Below are positions 7,659 through 17,004 of a DNA stretch of 64,000 nucleotides, piece after piece. The position numbers were made by a program, and so were the translations under genes. The first letter of the stretch is position 1, and every line of letters begins with the position of its first letter. The DNA is taken from positions 558,001 to 622,000 of the forward strand of contig NZ_JBKKJT010000002.1 of NCBI RefSeq assembly GCF_046614675.1, in the 5' to 3' direction. The stretch is from Chryseobacterium cupriresistens (GTDB taxonomy: Bacteria > Bacteroidota > Bacteroidia > Flavobacteriales > Weeksellaceae). The notes beneath the pieces are model-generated. The model made no database searches. It saw nothing but the letters and a program-made list of their open reading frames with translations, and was not told the DNA's origin.

Positions 7659-10043
7659 ATGAAATTGATATATTGCCTGCTGCTGGTCTTTTGTGGATCA
7701 GTATTTACAAGTGCACAAAAAACTTATACTGTAGAGGGAACCGTTCAGGATTTCCATGATAAAACATGGCTGGAAAATGCAGTGATTAAAATCGGGAACT
7801 TTACAGCTAAAACCAATAAGAAAGGTCAGTTTTCTTTTGACAAAATTCCTGCAGGAAAGTATACACTCATTGCTCAACATCCTGATTGCAATGATTATAC
7901 TGAAAATATAGGAGTTGATAAGGATGTTCAGCTGGTGATTACACTGGAACACCATATTAAAGATATCGAAACTGTGACTATTCATGGAAGTCATAAAAAT
8001 AATGGTTCACTGGTAGTTAAAACACTCAATAAATCTGATATAGAGAAAAATTCTACAGACAATCTTGGGAATTTATTATCTAGAATTTCAGGGGTAACTG
8101 CTTTGAAGACCGGGAATAATATTTCAAAACCTGTTATTCACGGGTTGTATGGAAGCCGTATCAGTATTCTGAACAATGGGGTACGTCTTGCTGAGCAGGA
8201 ATGGGGAGTAGAACATGCTCCGAATGTTGATATTAATAATTTTCAACATATCGACGTGATAAAAGGAGCATCTGCTTTGAAATATGGAAGCGATGCTATT
8301 GGTGGAGTTGTGGTAATGGAACCGGAAATTTTTCCTAAAAAAGATACCATAAAAGGTTCAATCGGACTTACCGGAATCTCCAATGGAAGGGGGCTTGGAT
8401 TAGATGCAGATGTTGCCAGAGTGTGGAAAAACGGATGGGCTGTAAAATCTGGAGGAAGCATTAAGAAACTGGGGGATCAGAGTGCTCCCAATTATAATCT
8501 GAAAAATACGGGAATGGATTTTTCTTCCTTCAATTTCACTGTTCAAAATAATACTTATGAAAGAGGAATTTCCTTTGATTATTATCTGACGAATCAGAAC
8601 ATAGGGATATTAAGAGATTCACACGTCTCAACTTCTGAAGATTATGACAGAGCCATGAATGCCAATCCGCCAATATATTCAGGCAAATTCACTTATGATA
8701 TTGATAATCCGAGACAGGTTATTGAGCATCATATCGCAAAAGTTTCAGCTTTCAAAAGATTTGAAAATATAGGAAAACTATCTGCAACGTATAGCTATCA
8801 GTATAATCACAGACAGGAATATGATATCAGAAGAGGAAATCTAAACGAAACTCCCTCACTTGATATGGAGCTCATGACGCATCAATTTAACATTAATGAT
8901 TTATTAGAAAGGGAAAAATGGTCTTTAGAAACCGGAATTGATGCAAGTTTTCAAAACAATTATTCAGATCCGGCAACCAAAGCAAGACGTCTGATACCCA
9001 ATTACGATAAATATTCTGCGGGAGCATATTCTGTTTTCAAATATAAAATTTCACCTGAATTCAATTTTGAAGCAGGAGCAAGATATGACTTTACCCGTTA
9101 TGATGTAACCAAATGGTATGATAAAAGTGACTGGGAAAAATTATATGCAGATGCTTATCCACAATTTTATGTGAAAACAGATCAAAACAGAGTTTTAACA
9201 CGCCCTCAGCTAAATTATAATAACGTTTCTTTCAATGCAGGTTTGGAATACCGTCCCAATGCTAATTTTGATCTGAAATTTAATTACGCAAAAGTGGGAA
9301 GATCTCCTAATGTCGCTGAATTATTTTCAGATGGACTGCACCATTCTGCAGGAATTATTGAAACCGGGTATATGGGATTGAAAAATGAACAGGGACATCA
9401 GTTTAATTTGAATGTTGACTCAAAGTTTAATGTTCTGAAAGGGTTAAATGTCTCTGTGAATCCATATTTTTTCATTACTAAAAATTTCATTAATGAAATT
9501 CCTGTAGGAATTAAAGGAACAATCAGAGGTGTATTTCCGGAATGGGCTTATCAGCAGATTGATGCAAAAATGTATGGAGTGGATCTGGATATCAACTGGA
9601 GACTTACTGATAACCTTACCTATGTAGGGAAAGGAAGCTACGTGTATGGTCAGGATGATACCCATAATGAGCCATTAATTTTAATGATGCCTCCAAATTT
9701 TTCCAATGCATTGCAGTTTAAAAAACAGGAATGGAGCAACTTCTATTTCACTGTTGAAAATCAAACATTTTTAAAACAAACCAGATTCCCGATTAGAAAT
9801 GCCACATTAGAGCTGTATGTGAATGGTGAATTGGTGGACAAGGAAATAGATTTCAGTACTCCACCCAACGGATATTCACTTTGGAATATCCAAACCGGAA
9901 TCAACATCAGCAAAAATCTTTCTGCAGGACTTATCGTAAACAATCTTTTCAATACTTCTTACAGAGAATATATGAACCGTTTAAGATTCTTTGCAGATGA
10001 GGCAGGAAGAAACTTTATTTTAAACTTTAGATACAGATTCTAA
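7659..10043 (+). CDS. TonB-dependent outer-membrane receptor
   Basis: 794 residues. Signal peptide (1-19), a carboxypeptidase-regulatory-like beta domain (about 22-100), a plug domain (about 110-230, with HGLYGSRISILNNGVRL and an IDVIKGASALKYGSDAIGG segment) and a 22-strand-type barrel ending in a terminal aromatic (NFRYRF). It imports a ligand across the outer membrane using TonB energy. The HGLYGSRI ... EQEWGVEHAP plug resembles receptors assigned to metal ions or metal chelates; with the His/Cys protein upstream, a transition metal such as zinc or copper is my best guess, not shown. The lipoprotein gene 39 bases downstream is probably co-transcribed. Confidence 0.9.
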   Translation: MKLIYCLLLVFCGSVFTSAQKTYTVEGTVQDFHDKTWLENAVIKIGNFTAKTNKKGQFSFDKIPAGKYTLIAQHPDCNDYTENIGVDKDVQLVITLEHHIKDIETVTIHGSHKNNGSLVVKTLNKSDIEKNSTDNLGNLLSRISGVTALKTGNNISKPVIHGLYGSRISILNNGVRLAEQEWGVEHAPNVDINNFQHIDVIKGASALKYGSDAIGGVVVMEPEIFPKKDTIKGSIGLTGISNGRGLGLDADVARVWKNGWAVKSGGSIKKLGDQSAPNYNLKNTGMDFSSFNFTVQNNTYERGISFDYYLTNQNIGILRDSHVSTSEDYDRAMNANPPIYSGKFTYDIDNPRQVIEHHIAKVSAFKRFENIGKLSATYSYQYNHRQEYDIRRGNLNETPSLDMELMTHQFNINDLLEREKWSLETGIDASFQNNYSDPATKARRLIPNYDKYSAGAYSVFKYKISPEFNFEAGARYDFTRYDVTKWYDKSDWEKLYADAYPQFYVKTDQNRVLTRPQLNYNNVSFNAGLEYRPNANFDLKFNYAKVGRSPNVAELFSDGLHHSAGIIETGYMGLKNEQGHQFNLNVDSKFNVLKGLNVSVNPYFFITKNFINEIPVGIKGTIRGVFPEWAYQQIDAKMYGVDLDINWRLTDNLTYVGKGSYVYGQDDTHNEPLILMMPPNFSNALQFKKQEWSNFYFTVENQTFLKQTRFPIRNATLELYVNGELVDKEIDFSTPPNGYSLWNIQTGINISKNLSAGLIVNNLFNTSYREYMNRLRFFADEAGRNFILNFRYRF

Positions 10044-10082
10044 AGATTAACTATTCAATCAAAATTTTAAAATTCTTAAAAA

Positions 10083-10655
10083 ATGAAAAATCTATTCAAT
10101 ACTAAAAATATTATCAAATTATTAGCTGTTTTATTCATCGCTGTTACTGCTGTTACTTCTTGTCAGAGAAACGGTTCGGCAGAAGAAGATGATCTTCCTC
10201 AGGAAGAACTTACCAACATCCTTTTGTTGGTGACAGATGATGCGGCTGGAACTACTCAGACTTATGATTACAGTATCGGAGCAGGAGGAACACCTACGAT
10301 TCCGCTTACAAATGGTAAAACCTATACTGTTCAGGCAAAATTTAAAAATGGAAATGAAGATGCTACTCAGGAAATTATCGATGCTAAAAACGAACATTTT
10401 TTAATTTTTGATTTCCCAAAATCTAATATTACTGTTGAAAGAGTAGATGGTAGTGATCTTAGAAGCGATGGCAAAAGAGTAGGACTGAGAACAAAATGGA
10501 CTGTTGTAAAAGCTGTTGATGGAACAGAACCATTTTTAAAATTAACTCTGATTCACTCTCCACAAAGCGTAAATGATGCCAAATCAGGAACTGCCTGGGG
10601 AAGCGTAGTAGGAGGAGAAACAGATGCTGAGGCAAAATACAACCTAAGTAATTAG
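10083..10655 (+). CDS. Lipoprotein co-transcribed with the TonB receptor
   Basis: 190 residues. Signal peptide with a lipobox (VTSC, Cys27) followed by an acidic patch (SAEEDD) of the kind used by flavobacteria to send lipoproteins to the cell surface. The mature part is predicted beta-rich and I do not recognise a named family. It contains an NEHFLIFDF segment that could contact ligand. Its place behind the receptor suggests a surface ligand-capture subunit, as seen for SusD- or HmuY-like partners, though it is not homologous to those by eye. A strong terminator follows. Confidence 0.75.
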   Translation: MKNLFNTKNIIKLLAVLFIAVTAVTSCQRNGSAEEDDLPQEELTNILLLVTDDAAGTTQTYDYSIGAGGTPTIPLTNGKTYTVQAKFKNGNEDATQEIIDAKNEHFLIFDFPKSNITVERVDGSDLRSDGKRVGLRTKWTVVKAVDGTEPFLKLTLIHSPQSVNDAKSGTAWGSVVGGETDAEAKYNLSN

Positions 10656-10675
10656 GACAATTAATCTTGTTTGGG

Positions 10676-10701
10676 CCACCGGAATTTTCCGGTGGTTTTT
10701 T
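10676..10701 (+). terminator. Rho-independent terminator after the receptor/lipoprotein pair
   Basis: Perfect stem CCACCGGA/TCCGGTGG with a 4-base loop followed by six T residues. Confidence 0.9.
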
Positions 10702-10761
10702 ATTTAACAATATTTGGCTTTATAAGTTGATTTTAAATGAGTTTTTTTCATAAAAAATTCC

Positions 10762-10769
10762 TATTTTTG
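10762..10769 (+). promoter_or_regulatory. -7 box for tig
   Basis: TATTTTTG, 22 bases before the trigger factor start, matches TAnnTTTG. Confidence 0.55.
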
Positions 10770-10791
10770 CAACCTAAAATTTTAATCAATA

Positions 10792-12126
10792 ATGAAGGTT
10801 ACCGCACAAAACCATGATGATGTAAGTGCATTGCTTACAGTAACATTGGAAAAATCTGACTACAAAGAAAAAGTAGAGAAGCAGTTGATTAATTATGCTA
10901 AAAATGCGCAAGTTCCTGGATTCAGAAAAGGGAAAGTGCCTTTGAGTATGGTTAAAAAACAATATGAAGCAGGTATTGCATTTGAAGAAATCAACAGACA
11001 AGTTTCTGATGCTTTAAACAACTATGTTAATGAAAACAAACTAAGATTAGTTGGTCAGCCTGTTCCTCAGCCAGTAAACGAATTCGATTACAATGCTGAT
11101 CAATTAGAAGTTGCTTTCGAAGTAGGATTTGAGCCTGAATTCACTATAGATTTAGCTAAATATGAAGCTCCTCACTACAAAGTAGAAGCTTCTGACAAAG
11201 AAATCGGTAAGAGCATTGAAAACATGCAGAAGCGTTTCGCAGAGCAGGTTCCTCAAGATAAAATCACTAAAGATTCTTACATTGCTTTAGAAGTTTCTCA
11301 GGTTGTGGAAGAAGATGCTGAAGGTGAGCACCACCACCACCCAAAAAACCTTACTATTACAGCTGAAAACAAAGAAGCTTTCAAGTTGGTAAAAGGGTTG
11401 AAAATGGAGGAATCTGTAAAAGTATCTAAAGAAACTCTTACAGGTGATGAAGAATTAGCTAAAGAATTAGGATTCAGCAAAGAAGAAGTTGAGCACTTAC
11501 ACCACAATGAAGTAGAAGTTAAAGTGAAAGATTTCTATTCATTAAACTTAGCTGAGCTTAACCAGGATCTTTTCGACAAAGTATACGGAGAAGGAAACAT
11601 CAAGTCTGAAGAAGAGCTTAAAGATAAAGTAAAAACTGAATTAGACGAGTATTTCCAGCAGAATGCTGATGTTCACTTTGTGAATAAAGTATTGGAGCAG
11701 GTAACTGAGAAAGAAGAAGTAAAACTTCCTGAATCTTTCCTTGTGAAGTGGTTGTTATTCTCTAACCAGAATATCCAGTCTGAAGAACAGGCTAAAGAAA
11801 TTCTTGAAGCTGAGAAAAACCAGTTGAAATATCAGATCATCGAAGGTAAATTGATGACTGAGAACGAAATCAACCTTGACTATGCTGATGTATTGGCTCA
11901 GGCTGAACAGTTGGTGAAAAACCAATTGGCTATCTACGGAATCCACCACTTAGGAGATGAAGAAATCCAGAAATATGCTGTTGAAATGTTGAAAGACCAG
12001 GAGCAGGTAAGACAAATTTCTTCTGAAGTAGCTATGGCTAAACTGAAAGATGTAATTCTTGAAAAAGCGACTAAAAAAGAAACTAAAATTTCTCACGACG
12101 AATTTTTAGAAGAACTTAAGAAATAA
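10792..12126 (+). CDS. tig: Trigger factor, ribosome-associated chaperone
   Basis: 444 residues. The N-terminal ribosome-binding domain carries the signature GFRKGKVPLSMV (compare GFRxGKxP of the family), followed by a middle region where the FKBP-type isomerase would sit and a long helical C-terminal chaperone domain. In this lineage the isomerase region is divergent; here it includes a His-rich EGEHHHHPKN stretch at about residues 177-186 and another LHHNE, which is unusual. It binds near the exit tunnel and holds nascent chains. Monocistronic, with its own promoter and terminator; usually clpP/clpX follow in other bacteria but not here. Confidence 0.9.
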   Translation: MKVTAQNHDDVSALLTVTLEKSDYKEKVEKQLINYAKNAQVPGFRKGKVPLSMVKKQYEAGIAFEEINRQVSDALNNYVNENKLRLVGQPVPQPVNEFDYNADQLEVAFEVGFEPEFTIDLAKYEAPHYKVEASDKEIGKSIENMQKRFAEQVPQDKITKDSYIALEVSQVVEEDAEGEHHHHPKNLTITAENKEAFKLVKGLKMEESVKVSKETLTGDEELAKELGFSKEEVEHLHHNEVEVKVKDFYSLNLAELNQDLFDKVYGEGNIKSEEELKDKVKTELDEYFQQNADVHFVNKVLEQVTEKEEVKLPESFLVKWLLFSNQNIQSEEQAKEILEAEKNQLKYQIIEGKLMTENEINLDYADVLAQAEQLVKNQLAIYGIHHLGDEEIQKYAVEMLKDQEQVRQISSEVAMAKLKDVILEKATKKETKISHDEFLEELKK

Positions 12127-12151
12127 TTATACCCGGATATAAATATTTGAA

Positions 12152-12178
12152 AACCGTCAATTTTTTGGCGGTTTTTTT
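12152..12178 (+). terminator. Rho-independent terminator after tig
   Basis: Stem AACCGTCA/TGGCGGTT (one wobble) with a short T loop, then a run of seven T residues. Confidence 0.85.
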
Positions 12179-12376
12179 GTTGTAAATCTCTTCTAAGAAT
12201 TACGTCAGATATGTTCCGTATACCAATTGGCCGGGTTTTTGTTTCCAAAGTTCTTGTAGAGCATTCATCAATCATCAACTATCAATTTATCAATCATTAC
12301 TAATTGCTCATTACTCATTACTTATTTGTATGTCCGCCAATATTCCTATATTTACCCTTTAAACTTTATTATAAAT

Positions 12377-13063
12377 ATGAAAAAGATCATCATTCCATTT
12401 TTCTGCGCTGTACTTTTCTCAGTGCCTGCAGCAGCTCAGAAGAAAGGGGCTGTATCTGCTAAAACAGAAGCCGTACAATCAAAACTTACACCTAAAGAGG
12501 TTATTGATAATTATTTCAAAGCACTAGGTGGAAAAGATAAACTAGACGCTGTAAAATCTACCATTACTGATAACACTGTTGCTGTGCAGGGAATGGAAAT
12601 CCAAATGACAACTAAGAAATTAGGAAATAAATTCAAATCTGTACAATCTTTTATGGGAAAAGAAATGGTGCAGCTTTTTGACGGTGAGAAAGGATATTTT
12701 GATCAGATGGGAACTAAAACAGATATTCCTGCTGACAAGATTGCTGACCTGATGAAAGGAAAACCAATGGATGCTTTAGCATTTGATGCATCTAATTTCA
12801 AGACAGTATCTACAGAAAAACTTGACGGAAAAGAGTATAATGTTTTGTCTTCCGATAAAGGAAAATTCTATTTCGATGCCGGAACCGGACTTTTGTATAA
12901 GACGGATGCCGGTGAAGGAAAGGCAACCATTAAAAGCTATATGGCTGTAGACGGAATACAATTCCCGGCTGAAGTGGAAGCTGAGGGTGGAGGTCAGAAA
13001 ATGACCATTAAAACAACAAAAGTTTTGATCAACTCCGGAGTAACGGATGCTGATTTTAAATAA
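12377..13063 (+). CDS. Exported LolA-like/outer-membrane lipoprotein-sorting-like protein
   Basis: 228 residues from the ATG at 12377; upstream codons to 12326 are not signal-like. Signal peptide (1-20, ending AAAQ). The mature part opens with TPKEVIDNYFKALGGKDKLDAVKS, typical of periplasmic proteins with a LolA/LolB-like half-barrel that are often found next to, or fused to, M16 peptidases in flavobacteria. It lies 430 bases before an M16 peptidase gene. No lipobox. Ligand unknown; a role in carrying lipidated or hydrophobic cargo is only family-level inference. Confidence 0.7.
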   Translation: MKKIIIPFFCAVLFSVPAAAQKKGAVSAKTEAVQSKLTPKEVIDNYFKALGGKDKLDAVKSTITDNTVAVQGMEIQMTTKKLGNKFKSVQSFMGKEMVQLFDGEKGYFDQMGTKTDIPADKIADLMKGKPMDALAFDASNFKTVSTEKLDGKEYNVLSSDKGKFYFDAGTGLLYKTDAGEGKATIKSYMAVDGIQFPAEVEAEGGGQKMTIKTTKVLINSGVTDADFK

Positions 13064-13086
13064 TAAAATACTTTTTTAAGTCATCA

Positions 13087-13110
13087 AAACCGGGAATTCC
13101 CGGTTTTTTT
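13087..13110 (+). terminator. Rho-independent terminator
   Basis: Near-perfect palindrome AAACCGGGAATTCCCGGTTT followed by T residues, after the LolA-like gene. The AT-rich stretch 13111-13460 behind it holds a second weak hairpin (GTTGT/ACAAC then TTTTTT, about 13220-13243) and no gene that I can support. Confidence 0.85.
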
Positions 13111-13463
13111 ATGGTAGAAAATATGAACCAAATGCCAATAAGTTTTCTTAATATGCTATTGCAGTGTTTCAGAAATCAGGTTTAATAACTGAATTTTTTT
13201 AATCAAAATAATATGACTGTTGTGTTTTACAACGGTTTTTTGGGTTTAAAAGAAGTATATATGGATCTGTTAACCGTAATTTCAAGAAAAATGAATCAGA
13301 TGAGCTTATTTTTAATTAGTCTATTTTAAATAATTAATGAATGTTTTTAATTAAAAATCAATATAAGTAATATAAAAGAAACAATTTGCTTTCATTTTAT
13401 AATAATTAAATTTTTTAACTTGAATTTAACCCTCTGCTAAAGCCCGGTCACTGGGAGAATTGA

Positions 13464-13471
13464 TATTTTTG
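13464..13471 (+). promoter_or_regulatory. -7 box for the M16 peptidase gene
   Basis: TATTTTTG, 21 bases before the start codon. Confidence 0.55.
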
Positions 13472-13492
13472 AAAGGTCAAAAAATAATGTAG

Positions 13493-16336
13493 ATGAAAAG
13501 AATGTTATCTTCGTTTTCAGCCATCTTCCTGATGTCTGTCAATATCTATGGACAAAACATCCCTGTGGATCCGTCCGTAAGAATCGGTACTCTTTCCAAT
13601 GGAATGAAGTACTATATCAAAAAAAATGTTTTACCGGAAAAAAAAGTAGAATTCCGTCTGGCAATCAATGCCGGATCTATTCTTGAAGACGAAAATCAGA
13701 GAGGACTGGCTCACTTTATGGAGCATATGAACTTCAACGGAACCAAAAATTTTCCTGACAATAAATTAGTAGACTTTTTACAATCTATCGGGGTAAAATT
13801 CGGGCAGCACCTTAATGCTTACACCGGCTTTGACGAAACCGTCTACATGCTTCCTGTCCCGTTGGATAAACTTGGAAATCTGGATGCCGGTCTGAAAGTA
13901 ATGGAAGACTGGGCATTTAACGCAACACTTTCTGATGAACAGATCAATAAAGAAAGAGGAGTGGTACTGGAAGAGCTAAGATTAGGTCTCGGACCGGATA
14001 AGAGAATGATGGATAAATACCTGCCAAAGCTTTTATACCAATCTCAGTACGCAGAAAGACTTCCTATCGGTAAAAAAGAAGTGCTGGAAAACTTCAGACC
14101 TGATCTTATCCGGAAGTTCCATCAGGATTGGTACCGTCCGGATCTGATGGCAATTGTGGTAGTAGGAGATATCAATGTGGATGAAATAGAGAAAAAGATC
14201 AGGAATAACTTCAGCCAATATAAAAATCCTTCAAAACCCAGAGAAAGAAAATCATTTGATCTTCCGAATCATAAAGAAGCACTGGTTGCTATTGAGACTG
14301 ATCCTGATGCTACGGCTTCAGGAGTGCAGTTCATTATCAAAGATTCTGAAGTGTACCAGCCGGATGTAACAGTGCAGCAATATGATAGAAGTATTGTTGA
14401 AGGCCTTGTAAATATTATGCTGAACAGCAGACTGGCAGAACTGGTTAATTCTCCAAATCCTCCTTTTACTTATGGTTCAGTATACCATGGAGGAACTTAC
14501 GCAAGAAACAAAGAAGCATTTCAGGGTGCCGCAGCTACAAAAGACGGCGACCAGTTGAATGCGTTGAAAGTTCTTTTGGAAGAAGTGGAAAGAGCCAAAA
14601 GATTCGGATTTACCCAATCTGAACTGGACAGGGCAAAAGCCGGGATGCTTTCCTCTTATGAATGGGCTTACAACAACAAAGACAAAAACCAAAGCGGTGA
14701 ACTTATCGATGGCTACGTGAATCATTTCCTGAGACAGGAGCCAATACCTGGAATTACCTGGGGATATGAACATATTAAAGAAGTTCTTCCGTCCATAGCG
14801 CTGGAACAGACCAATGAAATTATCAAAAAGCGGGTAAAGAATGACAGCAGGGTCATTATTATTACAGGTCCAAAAAAGGAAGGTATTACCATGCCAAAAG
14901 AGGCGATGGTTCTGAAGACATTTGATACTGTAAAAGTGGCTGATCTTAAACCTTATGAAGAAAAAAAGAAAACTGAAAGCTTAGTAAAACCTTTTAAATC
15001 CGAAGGGAAAATTACTAAAACAGAAGCAGACGCCAAATTAGGAACGACCACATGGACTTTGAACAACGGTGCTAAGGTTACTTTCAAGAAAACAGATTTT
15101 AAAGATGATGAGATTGTTTTTGCAGCAATAAGCCTGGGAGGACTGTCTGTCATTCCGGATGCCGATTACAATAAAACAAAATTTGCATTTGATGCTTTAC
15201 TGGAAGCCGGATTAGCAGGGCTTTCAAAGACAGATCTTGCTCACTATCTTGCAGGAAAACAGGTGAGTGTAAGCTCTTATGTCGGTGGTCTTACAGAAGG
15301 TATTTCAGGAACAAGTTCGAAAAAAGATCTGAAGACTGCCATGGAACTGATCTATGCCTGCTTTACAGACTTAAATTATAACCCGGAATCATTCAACACC
15401 TATAAAACAAAGAAATCTGCCATACTGGCGAATGTGGATTCTGATCCGGAATACTATTTCTCCAGTGAATATTCCAAATTTATCAATCAGAAGAATCCAA
15501 GATTTACCGGCCTTGAACCTACCGAAAAAGACTGGGCGAATACAGATTATAAAAAAGCATATGATATTTACAAAGATAAGTTTGCCAATGCAGGTAATTT
15601 CCACTTCTATTTTGTGGGGAATATAGATGAAGGGCAGCTTAAAAGTGAGATCCTGCAGTATATTGCTTCACTTCCTGCTACAGGAAAATCGTCTACATTT
15701 AAAGATACAGGCTACAGACCAGTGAAAGGAGGATATACAAAGGTTTATAAAAAAGGAAAAGAACCGAAGAGCCTTGTCACAATTTCTTACAGCGGAGAAG
15801 CGCCTTATAATGAGAAGGAAGCTATGGCACTTTCAGCTCTTGGAGAGGTCGCTACGATTAAAGTTCTTGAAAAACTGAGAGAAGACGAAAGCGGTATTTA
15901 CGGCGGAGGCGCAAGCGGAAGCTTCAGTAAAATCCCGTATGGTGCTTATGATTTTAGTGTTAATTTCCCTTGTGGTCCTGAAAATGTAGATCAGCTTACA
16001 AAAAGTGCAGTGGCCGAATTACAAAAACTGATAGACATGGGCCCTGAACAAAAAGATCTCGATAAATACAAAGAAGGAGAATACAATGAATATAAAACAA
16101 GTCTTAAAGACAATGGATTCTGGTTACAGGGAATTGCTCAAAATCAATTAGACGGAAGTGACAAATATGATATCTTAAATTATCAGGATAAAGTAAAAGC
16201 ACTTACAGTAAAAGATCTTCAGGATGTTGCCAGAAAATATCTGACAAAAGAAAAAAATGTAGCCATACTTATGCCTGAAGACGGTTGGGAGAATGCTAAA
16301 AAAAATGAAACCCAAAAAGGAGGTACAACGAACTAA
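13493..16336 (+). CDS. M16 (insulinase family) zinc peptidase, double-domain
   Basis: 947 residues with a signal peptide (1-20), so periplasmic. The inverted zinc motif HFMEH (74-78) and the third ligand Glu154, exactly 76 residues after His78, mark an active N-terminal half. The C-terminal half (about 510-930) is a second M16 repeat without the zinc motif, including the GIYGGGASG segment that corresponds to the substrate-contact region. The pair of halves forms the usual clam-shell that degrades peptides. Bidirectional terminator behind it. Substrate not predictable. Confidence 0.92.
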   Translation: MKRMLSSFSAIFLMSVNIYGQNIPVDPSVRIGTLSNGMKYYIKKNVLPEKKVEFRLAINAGSILEDENQRGLAHFMEHMNFNGTKNFPDNKLVDFLQSIGVKFGQHLNAYTGFDETVYMLPVPLDKLGNLDAGLKVMEDWAFNATLSDEQINKERGVVLEELRLGLGPDKRMMDKYLPKLLYQSQYAERLPIGKKEVLENFRPDLIRKFHQDWYRPDLMAIVVVGDINVDEIEKKIRNNFSQYKNPSKPRERKSFDLPNHKEALVAIETDPDATASGVQFIIKDSEVYQPDVTVQQYDRSIVEGLVNIMLNSRLAELVNSPNPPFTYGSVYHGGTYARNKEAFQGAAATKDGDQLNALKVLLEEVERAKRFGFTQSELDRAKAGMLSSYEWAYNNKDKNQSGELIDGYVNHFLRQEPIPGITWGYEHIKEVLPSIALEQTNEIIKKRVKNDSRVIIITGPKKEGITMPKEAMVLKTFDTVKVADLKPYEEKKKTESLVKPFKSEGKITKTEADAKLGTTTWTLNNGAKVTFKKTDFKDDEIVFAAISLGGLSVIPDADYNKTKFAFDALLEAGLAGLSKTDLAHYLAGKQVSVSSYVGGLTEGISGTSSKKDLKTAMELIYACFTDLNYNPESFNTYKTKKSAILANVDSDPEYYFSSEYSKFINQKNPRFTGLEPTEKDWANTDYKKAYDIYKDKFANAGNFHFYFVGNIDEGQLKSEILQYIASLPATGKSSTFKDTGYRPVKGGYTKVYKKGKEPKSLVTISYSGEAPYNEKEAMALSALGEVATIKVLEKLREDESGIYGGGASGSFSKIPYGAYDFSVNFPCGPENVDQLTKSAVAELQKLIDMGPEQKDLDKYKEGEYNEYKTSLKDNGFWLQGIAQNQLDGSDKYDILNYQDKVKALTVKDLQDVARKYLTKEKNVAILMPEDGWENAKKNETQKGGTTN

Positions 16337-16361
16337 TTCATCTTTATTGATAACAAAAATA

Positions 16362-16387
16362 AAAACCGCGGAGAGATCTGCGGTTTT
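16362..16387. terminator. Bidirectional terminator between convergent genes
   Basis: Stem AAAACCGC/GCGGTTTT with T runs on both strands, serving the M16 gene (plus) and the DUF3109 gene (minus). Confidence 0.8.
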
Positions 16388-16413
16388 TATTATTTCATTC
16401 GAATGTGTATCGG

Positions 16414-16998
16414 TTAAGAACCATACTCTTTTTTCCATTCTTCAGCAGCTTCGCTCAGAACAGTATAAAATTCCTCACCATACTTTCTCGTCAGTGGAGT
16501 TTTTAAAAACTTATACACAGGAACCTGAAGTTCTTTTCCAAGCGTACAGGCATCGCTGCATACATTCCACTCATGATAATTCAATGCGGTAAATGAAGAG
16601 TATTCCGTAACACGGATTGGGTAAAGATGGCATGAAATAGGTTTCTGCCAGTCTACTGCACCATCTTCATATGCTTTCTCAATACCACATTTGGTAATTC
16701 CTTTTTCATCAAAGGTTACATAGGCACACTCGCGGTTCTCCACCATTGGAGTAACATACATTCCGTCGTGTGGATCAGTAGTCCATGTTCCCTGTTCTTC
16801 AAGGGCTTTAATACCTTCCTGAGTAAGGTAAGGTTTTATTTTGTCAAAAATACTGTCCAATATTTCAAGCTCGTCTTTATCCAACGGAGCTCCCACATCT
16901 CCTTCCACACAACATGCACCTTTACATTTCGTAAGGTTGCAAACAAATTCTTCGGAAAAAATTTCCTCAGAAATCAATTTATCGTCTATCTGAATCAT
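16414..16998 (-). CDS. DUF3109 family Cys-rich protein
   Basis: 194 residues, cytoplasmic. The N-terminal motif CNLTKCKGACC plus later Cys residues (in AYVTFDEKGITKCG, ISCHLYP, NVCSDACTLG) match DUF3109, a Bacteroidota family related to YkgJ-type proteins thought to bind zinc or an iron-sulfur centre. Function not known. It starts 6 bases after the end of the membrane-protein gene upstream on the same strand, so the two are co-transcribed. Confidence 0.85.
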   Translation of the reverse strand: MIQIDDKLISEEIFSEEFVCNLTKCKGACCVEGDVGAPLDKDELEILDSIFDKIKPYLTQEGIKALEEQGTWTTDPHDGMYVTPMVENRECAYVTFDEKGITKCGIEKAYEDGAVDWQKPISCHLYPIRVTEYSSFTALNYHEWNVCSDACTLGKELQVPVYKFLKTPLTRKYGEEFYTVLSEAAEEWKKEYGS

Positions 16999-17004
16999 AA
17001 TTTT

